DNA from: Luteimonas vadosa
GTDB lineage: Bacteria > Pseudomonadota > Gammaproteobacteria > Xanthomonadales > Xanthomonadaceae
Reading direction: 5' to 3'
DNA: 64,000 nt
Assembly: GCF_039543545.1 (NCBI RefSeq)
Contig: NZ_BAABJY010000001.1
Coordinates: 62,001-126,000 of the forward strand
The position numbers and the translations under genes were made by a program. Below, piece after piece: positions 59,459 through 64,000 of this stretch. The notes under the pieces are model-generated. The model was not told the origin of the DNA. It made no database searches and saw only the letters and a list, made by a program, of their open reading frames with translations. The first letter of the stretch is position 1; each line of letters opens with the position of its first letter.

Positions 59459-60321
59459 CAGCGCGGCGTGGCTCCCTCTTCCCATCGCAATGGCGTATAG
59501 GCCCCCCCGGGCAAGCCGCTGGCGCCGGTGCGAACCAAGGCTCGCAACACCGCTCGGCGGCCATCGGGAAGCCGTGCACGGCTGTCGATACTATACGTGC
59601 CGCTGCCACCGCCGACGATGGCGCCACCGCTCCCCGGGACGCTCCCGCGCTCGCGTTCGGCGAGGATCGGCTGCGGATCGATCCCCAGCGCCTGCAGCAC
59701 GGCCGCGCTGGCGAATCGCTGGTCGGGCTGGGGCCGGCCACTATGGACCGTCAAATGCTCGGCGACCAGCGCATACAGCGCGGGCGTCATCCCCAGCACT
59801 TGCTCGACTTCGGCGACCGTTTCGAAGGGCGCGTCCTTGGCGCCGTAGGGGCGTTCGGCGGCAGCGTACTGGGGATCCTCCGCACCACCGGATGGCTGGG
59901 TGAGCGAATCGGGGTCGCGCCAGTCCACGATGGCCGCGGCCACCCCGGTCGCGGCGTCGGGCTCGGCACCGACGGCGCGCAGGAGTCCCGAGATCAGGTT
60001 GACGTCGGCGTTGTTGAGATCGACCTTCGCCGACTCGTCGACCAGCCTCACCTCGACCCGCGCCGCCCCGAACGTCCACGGATACGCGCGTCCGTCCGGC
60101 AACCATGCGCCCTCGGTTTCCGGCAACACCACCCGTGTCATCGCATATTCGAGTCCCGCGCGCGCGGCCTGCCCGGCCACCACGCTGCCGCTGAGCACGC
60201 GGCCCTGCATGTATTCGATGCGCGCCGTCATCGCGAACGCACCGACCAATGCGATCAGCAGCGCGACCAGCCACATCACCAGGATGAGCGCGACGCCTCG
60301 CTGGCGAACCGACGCCACCAT
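59458..60321 (-). CDS. xpsK: Minor pseudopilin XpsK (GspK)
   Basis: 287 residues. Short leader MVASVRQRG with cleavage after G, giving V-A-L-I-L-V-M-W-L-V-A as the hydrophobic helix; residue +5 is not Glu, as usual for GspK. A large globular domain follows with the K-V-D-L-N-N-A-D type motif (about 100-107), which in GspK binds calcium or contacts the pilus tip. Length is close to the family. Ribosome site GGGAGG lies 5 bases before ATG. Confidence 0.9.
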   Translation of the reverse strand: MVASVRQRGVALILVMWLVALLIALVGAFAMTARIEYMQGRVLSGSVVAGQAARAGLEYAMTRVVLPETEGAWLPDGRAYPWTFGAARVEVRLVDESAKVDLNNADVNLISGLLRAVGAEPDAATGVAAAIVDWRDPDSLTQPSGGAEDPQYAAAERPYGAKDAPFETVAEVEQVLGMTPALYALVAEHLTVHSGRPQPDQRFASAAVLQALGIDPQPILAERERGSVPGSGGAIVGGGSGTYSIDSRARLPDGRRAVLRALVRTGASGLPGGAYTPLRWEEGATPR

Positions 60322-60322
60322 C

Positions 60323-61201
60323 TCACCTCCCCTTCCCGATCATCGGTGGACCGCCGTAAGGTACGCCACCCACACCCCGTCCCTGCGGCAGGGCCACGAC
60401 CATGGTGGGCCAGGCGTCGCCACGAGCGTCGACCAGATCGACCGACACGTGCACCGGCAACTGGTCCGTGGCCTCCCAGCGGTCCTGCCAAGGCCCCAGC
60501 GCGCCCCCGTCGTCCATGCCCCGGTAGCGGAAACGGGCCTCGCGCAATCCAGCGGCCAGCACCTCGGGCGGCCGGGTCTGCGGCTCAGTCACCGTTTCGC
60601 CCGCCTGAACCATCGAGAACGACACGCCAAGCCCCATCTCTGCCCCGTCTCGATGGACGGCGATGTCGTGCAGGTGGGGTCCGCCACGACCCAGGTAATT
60701 CGGCAGGTCTGCCACGAATCGCACGCGCTCGGGTTCGCCGACGAAGCGCAACGGCTGGCCGCTGGCGTCATCCAGGGAAAACGACATCGGCAACGCGCCC
60801 GCCAGGCGGCGCCGCAGGAATCCCTCCACCGCGCGCATGCGATCGCTGCGCTGGGCCATGTCTTCTCCGCGCTCAACCACGGCCGTCGTCGCGCGAAGGG
60901 TGGCAAAGGCCAACGCCAGTCCGGACGCCAGCAGCACGGTGGCCAGCAGGACCTCGATCAGGGTGAATCCCCGCTGCCGGGAGCGTCCCGCGGGGGCATG
61001 GGCGCGGCCGTCGGCTCGGCGCGTGGCCGGCAATCGCCGGGACGCATCGCCTTTCGATGCCGGATTTCGTCCCAACCTTGCCACGTGCGCGCCGTCGTGG
61101 AGTCCGGCGGAGCCCGATCGCCGCGGTGCGCTCCCGGACCCGAGCCTGCCTTCGGGACGACCGGCGGCGTGGCGTCCAGCACCCGCTCCACGCGGCTTCA
61201 T
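60323..61201 (-). CDS. xpsJ: Minor pseudopilin XpsJ (GspJ) with a 78-residue leader
   Basis: 292 residues from ATG 61201, which overlaps the xpsI stop (ATGA), so this start is well supported. Prepilin cleavage is expected in QRG-FTLIEVLLATVLL (after residue 78). The mature part, about 214 residues, has the normal GspJ size. The leader is far longer than the usual 6-15 residues and contains a repeated RADG-x10-QRG motif also found in XpsG and XpsI. Whether PilD cleaves so long a leader, or translation starts nearer to the motif, cannot be settled from sequence. Confidence 0.85.
   Translation of the reverse strand: MKPRGAGAGRHAAGRPEGRLGSGSAPRRSGSAGLHDGAHVARLGRNPASKGDASRRLPATRRADGRAHAPAGRSRQRGFTLIEVLLATVLLASGLALAFATLRATTAVVERGEDMAQRSDRMRAVEGFLRRRLAGALPMSFSLDDASGQPLRFVGEPERVRFVADLPNYLGRGGPHLHDIAVHRDGAEMGLGVSFSMVQAGETVTEPQTRPPEVLAAGLREARFRYRGMDDGGALGPWQDRWEATDQLPVHVSVDLVDARGDAWPTMVVALPQGRGVGGVPYGGPPMIGKGR
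61005..61066 (-). repeat. Pseudopilin leader repeat in xpsJ
   Basis: Plus-strand GGCCGTCGGCTCGGCGCGTG then CCGGCAATCGCCGGGACG. CCGTCGGC lies exactly 29 bases from the CGCTGCC that encodes the end of the leader, as in xpsG and xpsI. It encodes the T-R-R-A-D-G segment. Confidence 0.7.
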
Positions 61202-61926
61202 GGCACCACCCCTTGCGTCAGGTCCTGGGGCACCAGCCGCAGCGAATCCACGACAAGGTTTTCGCGGGGGCCGCCATCCCCCCAGGTCACCAGCAGCCGC
61301 AACTGCAGTAGCCGCGGTGCGAAGGGATCGACCGTGGCTGGCGACGGGCGGGCCGGGTCCTGGTAGGGCGCGACCTCCAGCGTCCAGCGATAGCGGCCCG
61401 CCTCGAACTCCCCGTCGCGGCGCCCGGGTTGCAGAACCTCGCCGACGCCGGTCTGGGCGAGCAGGGATTCAGCATGCAGCGCGGCGCGCCCCGCGTCGGC
61501 GGACCACCGCACTTGCCGGCTCGCGCCGGACAATGTCCCCAGCAGCAGGGTCAGGGCCAACGCCAGCACCGCGAAGGCCACCAGCACCTCGATCAGCGTA
61601 TAGCCCCGCTGCCACGATCCCCCCGCACGGCCTGCAATGATGCCGTCGGCTCGGCTTGCGCCATTGAATCGCCGACCCGAACCGCTCTTCGGCCCCGGCA
61701 AGCTTTCGATCCCGCCTGCACCGAGGCCGCCGCAGCGGCTTGCGAACTTGAATGGCCGGGGGTTGCCCGCACAACCATGGATGCCGTCGGCACGGTTTGC
61801 GCCACAGCATCGCCGGCCCGCACCCCTCGGCCCTCGCAAGCGTTCGATCCCGCCTTCCGCGTCGCGCGCGACCACGACATCGGCATCCCGCCCGCGCCCG
61901 GTGTCGCTTCCGAGTCCCCGTCTCAT
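61198..61926 (-). CDS. xpsI: Minor pseudopilin XpsI (GspI) with a 108-residue leader
   Basis: 242 residues from ATG 61926, which overlaps the xpsH stop (ATGA). The expected cleavage site is WQRG-YTLIEVLVAF, after residue 108. The leader contains two copies of a repeat (GGIERLRGPRG...ANRADGI and GGIESLPGPKS...ASRADGI) encoded by a 151-base tandem duplication. The mature protein of about 134 residues is normal for GspI. No closer start codon with a ribosome site is apparent; a start nearer the motif would need an unseen non-ATG codon. Confidence 0.85.
   Translation of the reverse strand: MRRGLGSDTGRGRDADVVVARDAEGGIERLRGPRGAGRRCCGANRADGIHGCAGNPRPFKFASRCGGLGAGGIESLPGPKSGSGRRFNGASRADGIIAGRAGGSWQRGYTLIEVLVAFAVLALALTLLLGTLSGASRQVRWSADAGRAALHAESLLAQTGVGEVLQPGRRDGEFEAGRYRWTLEVAPYQDPARPSPATVDPFAPRLLQLRLLVTWGDGGPRENLVVDSLRLVPQDLTQGVVP
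61639..61720 (-). repeat. Pseudopilin leader repeat in xpsI, proximal copy
   Basis: Begins GATGCCGTCGGCTCGGCTTG on the + strand and is tandemly repeated at 61790 (period 151, first ~80 bases clearly alike, ending CAAGC..TTCGATCCCGCC). Encodes the inner S-R-A-D-G copy. Confidence 0.8.
61790..61870 (-). repeat. Pseudopilin leader repeat in xpsI, distal copy
   Basis: Begins GATGCCGTCGGCACGGTTTG on the + strand, with GCATCGCCGGCCCGCACC and GCAAGCGTTCGATCCCGCC. Encodes the outer N-R-A-D-G copy. Closest to the xpsG copy in its first 20 bases. Confidence 0.8.
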
Positions 61927-62408
61927 GGCGCCGGCTCCGCCCGGTGCAGGCGCACCTCGCCGGTCAACCATGCGACGTCGACGTTCCAGGCCGCATTGCG
62001 GAAGCTCAACCGCACGCGACCACCGGTGGAGGCGCCGTCGCCGAAGAACACGATCACTCCCTCCGCTTCGCGCGCCTGCACCTCGCGGGCGCCGGTAAAG
62101 GTGATGCCCAGCCGTTCCGGCACCTCGCCGCTGCGCTCCTCCGCCGCCCGCCAGGTGTGCGCCGCGGGGTCGATGCTGAAGCTTTGCGGGCTGCCGGTGG
62201 CGATCGCATGGGCGCGGGTGAAGCGTAATTGCGACGCGATTTCCTGCGCGCTGGACTTGAGCTGCAGGCGATCCAGGCCGCCGGTGAGCACCCCGGCGGC
62301 CAGCAGCCCCGTTGCCGCGATCAGCACCACGACCAGCAGCATCTCCAGCAGGGAAAAGCCGCGTACCAGGCAACGCCCGATCCGCGAGCCGGCGGCTCGA
62401 CCCCTCAT
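61923..62408 (-). CDS. xpsH: Minor pseudopilin XpsH (GspH)
   Basis: 161 residues from ATG 62408, giving a 17-residue leader MRGRAAGSR...VRG and mature FSLLEMLLVVVLIAATGLLA. A longer frame (to 62696) is open and would give a leader of over 100 residues, as its neighbours have, but has no clear start signal. GspH is a minor pseudopilin of the pilus-like tip complex. The C-terminal domain shows the GspH/FimT fold (VIVFFGDGASTGGRVRLS). Its stop overlaps the xpsI start. Confidence 0.83.
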   Translation of the reverse strand: MRGRAAGSRIGRCLVRGFSLLEMLLVVVLIAATGLLAAGVLTGGLDRLQLKSSAQEIASQLRFTRAHAIATGSPQSFSIDPAAHTWRAAEERSGEVPERLGITFTGAREVQAREAEGVIVFFGDGASTGGRVRLSFRNAAWNVDVAWLTGEVRLHRAEPAP

Positions 62409-62748
62409 CCCGCCAAAACCGCCTGCGCCACGCGCCCGCCGCGATGCCGCTGCCGCACCTGCGAGGAATTCACGACCGCCTGCGCCGACCGCTTGCCGAC
62501 GCACGCCGGTTCGCGGGTCGTACCCCACGACCGCCGCCGCAGCCACGACGCGGCCGCTGGAACGCTCAAGCCCATGCAGCCGCACCCTCATCATCGAGGT
62601 GCACGGGCGGACATCATCGCCCCGCCTCGCCACGCCCATGGACGGGCTGCCACGCCAGTGTCTCCTGCGCGGATCCCTGGCAACGGCACGCCGCACGGGG
62701 AGATCTTCGAGCGCATCGCTTCACGATCCGGATCGCGGCGCGCCTGCG
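62409..62748. other. 340-base xpsG-xpsH gap
   Basis: No independent gene. The xpsH frame remains open through nearly all of it. The sequence is GC-rich and low in recognisable repeats, although short relatives of the leader repeat (e.g. GATGCCGCTGCCGCACC) may be present. It may be a long untranslated spacer or a further leader extension. Confidence 0.4.
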
Positions 62749-63315
62749 CTATTCGTACCGGATGTCGGCGTCGACGCTGGTGCCGCCGGCACGCTTGTCG
62801 GCGCCGAAGCTGATGATGTCGAAGGGACGGCCGTCACCGGGCACGCGGTACTCGAAGGGCGTGTTCCACGGATCGTTGAGCTCGCCTGCCTTCGCGTACG
62901 GCCCGAGCCATCCACCGGCGTTGCCGGGTTGGCTGACCAGTTCGTCCAGCGAGTTGGGCAATGCGCCCGTATCCATCTCGAACTGCTGCACCTTTTCGGC
63001 CAGGGTCTGCACCTGCGCCTTGGCCAGGTTCACCCTTGCGCGGTCCCCGCCACCCAGGATGCGCGTGGCCGCGAAGGCGACGATGCCGCCGATCAGCACC
63101 ACGACCAGGATGATTTCGATCAGGCTGAAGCCCCGCTGCCGAGACCCCGTCGAGCCCACGCGAACGAGGCCGTCGGCACGGCTTGCAACGATGAACGGCC
63201 CGCGACACCCGCCCTCATGCCGTCGCAAACGCATGCGGATCGCACCGCGCCCCTGGGATACGGGCAGGGATAGGGTCGGCCTGTTGGAACGGATGATGGA
63301 TCGGTTGCGACGCAT
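62749..63315 (-). CDS. xpsG: Major pseudopilin XpsG (GspG) with a 62-residue leader
   Basis: 188 residues from ATG 63315, supported by AGAGGA 6-7 bases upstream; Met28 is an internal alternative. The cleavage site is RQRG-FSLIEIILVVVLIGGI after residue 62. The mature GspG of about 126 residues is normal, with NLAKAQVQTLAEKVQQFEMD-type helix and PGDGRPFDIISFGADKRAGG ending D-A-D-I-R-Y. It forms the pseudopilus shaft. Normal leaders have about 6-15 residues; here the extra part includes A-S-R-A-D-G. Confidence 0.9.
   Translation of the reverse strand: MRRNRSIIRSNRPTLSLPVSQGRGAIRMRLRRHEGGCRGPFIVASRADGLVRVGSTGSRQRGFSLIEIILVVVLIGGIVAFAATRILGGGDRARVNLAKAQVQTLAEKVQQFEMDTGALPNSLDELVSQPGNAGGWLGPYAKAGELNDPWNTPFEYRVPGDGRPFDIISFGADKRAGGTSVDADIRYE
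63168..63240 (-). repeat. Pseudopilin leader repeat in xpsG
   Basis: GGCCGTCGGCACGGCTTGC on the + strand, 29 bases beyond CGCTGCC, followed by CGGCCCGCGACACCCGCC and GTCGCAAACGC. Aligns with the copies in xpsI and xpsJ. Confidence 0.75.
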
Positions 63316-63449
63316 GAAAAATCCTCTGGTATCGGGCGGGCCTGGGTCTATTGTGATCGAAGTGGCGGATGCGGGTTTTTCCCAGCTTGCGCCGATCGGC
63401 CGGGAATCGCGCCCGGTGGGCCGACTGCCCCACCGGGCTGGCGGCGACG

Positions 63450-64000
63450 TCACCCGATCACGTTCGTCAGGTCGTAGATCGGGATCAGCACGGCGAGGAT
63501 GACCACCATCACCACGCCTGCCAGCAGCATGGTGATCACCGGCACCAGGGCCGCGAGCATCCGGTCGAGCGCCTGGCCGGTTTCCTGGTCGAAGGTGTCG
63601 GCGGTCTTGAGCAGCATGCTGTCGAGTTCGCCGGACTCCTCGCCCACCTGCACCATCTGCAATGCCAGCCTCGGGAAGCGCTTGCCCTTGGCCAGCGCCG
63701 TCGACAGGCCGACGCCGTTCTTGACGTCGTCCGCGGCGGCCTCGACATCCGCCGACAGCGCGCGATTGCCCAGCACGTTGCGGCCGATGCCCAACGCGAC
63801 CAGCAGCGGTACCCCGTTCTTGAGCAGGGTGCCCAGCGTGCGCATCAACCGCGCCGTCTCGAGCTTTGCCACCAGCGGCCCGGCGATCCGCTGCCGCAGC
63901 AGCCAGTCGTCGAAGGCGGCGCGGAAGGCGGGATCGCGCAGCTTGCGGTCCAGCCACCAAAGCGCCAGCGCCGGGATGGCCACCAGCACGATCCAGAAAT
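63450..64000 (-). CDS. xpsF: Type II secretion platform protein XpsF (GspF), C-terminal part cut by window end
   Basis: The last ~183 residues of GspF. The second GspF domain is visible: ETARLMRTLGTLLKNGVPLL (shortened) and QVGEESGELDSMLLK, then a C-terminal membrane span (VPVITMLLAGVVMVVILAVL). It is the inner-membrane platform of the secretion system, homologous to PilC encoded at 10.9 kb. The rest of the gene and presumably xpsE lie beyond the window. Confidence 0.95.
   Translation of the reverse strand, partial: FWIVLVAIPALALWWLDRKLRDPAFRAAFDDWLLRQRIAGPLVAKLETARLMRTLGTLLKNGVPLLVALGIGRNVLGNRALSADVEAAADDVKNGVGLSTALAKGKRFPRLALQMVQVGEESGELDSMLLKTADTFDQETGQALDRMLAALVPVITMLLAGVVMVVILAVLIPIYDLTNVIG

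Overview
The window is GC-rich (roughly 68-70% by eye) chromosomal DNA of a gammaproteobacterium, most likely a Xanthomonadaceae member of the Lysobacter/Luteimonas/Xanthomonas kind. The evidence is gene order: pilB-pilC-pilD-coaE, a dcw cluster without murD, secA beside an M23 peptidase and a divergent dciA-type gene, and a type II secretion cluster in the Xanthomonas xps order (F-G-H-I-J-K-L-M-N-D). No tRNA, rRNA, CRISPR array, insertion sequence or phage gene was found.

Layout. 1-8.8 kb: surface-glycan genes (Gfo/Idh/MocA oxidoreductase end, ATP-grasp ligase and FkbM methyltransferase on +; Wzx-like flippase, three glycosyltransferases and two methyltransferases on -). 9-14.2 kb: type IV pilus motor pilB, platform pilC, prepilin peptidase pilD, and coaE. 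14.2-20.2 kb: Nudix/thiamine-phosphate-synthase-like fusion, secA, M23 peptidase, dciA. 20.4-36.7 kb: the division and cell-wall cluster on -, from mraZ to ftsZ, then lpxC behind a strong terminator. Nearly every junction from mraZ to ftsA is a 4-bp start/stop overlap; murG and murD are absent. 36.7-38.5 kb: a long non-coding stretch with the mra promoter, MraZ boxes, a perfect DnaA box, two tandem repeat arrays and the RNase P RNA gene. 38.6-42.1 kb: rsmI, an LpoA-like lipoprotein, yraN, thiL. 42.2-49.6 kb: nusB and riboflavin genes with an FMN riboswitch (glyA, nrdR, ribD, methyltransferase, riboswitch, ribE, ribBX, ribH, nusB, VOC protein). 49.6-54.7 kb: RcnB-like protein, ettA, pyrF and two glycosyltransferase-like genes. 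54.7-64 kb: the xps type II secretion operon, cut by the window edge inside xpsF.

How the parts work together. PilD made here should process both type IV pilins and the Xps pseudopilins. The dcw cluster supplies peptidoglycan precursors and the divisome, and LpoA-like and M23 proteins act on the same wall. The FMN riboswitch controls ribE-ribBX-ribH-nusB but not the upstream ribD.

Most unusual features. (1) Two extra 146-bp tandem copies of the 3' part of rnpB follow the gene, next to a ~214-bp tandem array. (2) Two degenerate copies of the last codons and stop of ftsZ, with the following hairpin, lie behind ftsZ. (3) Three pseudopilin genes have leader peptides of about 62, 108 and 78 residues that share a repeated RADG-x10-QRG motif. 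(4) murG is missing from between ftsW and murC. (5) A perfect 25-bp-arm palindrome of a type seen with REP-associated transposases lies upstream of secA.
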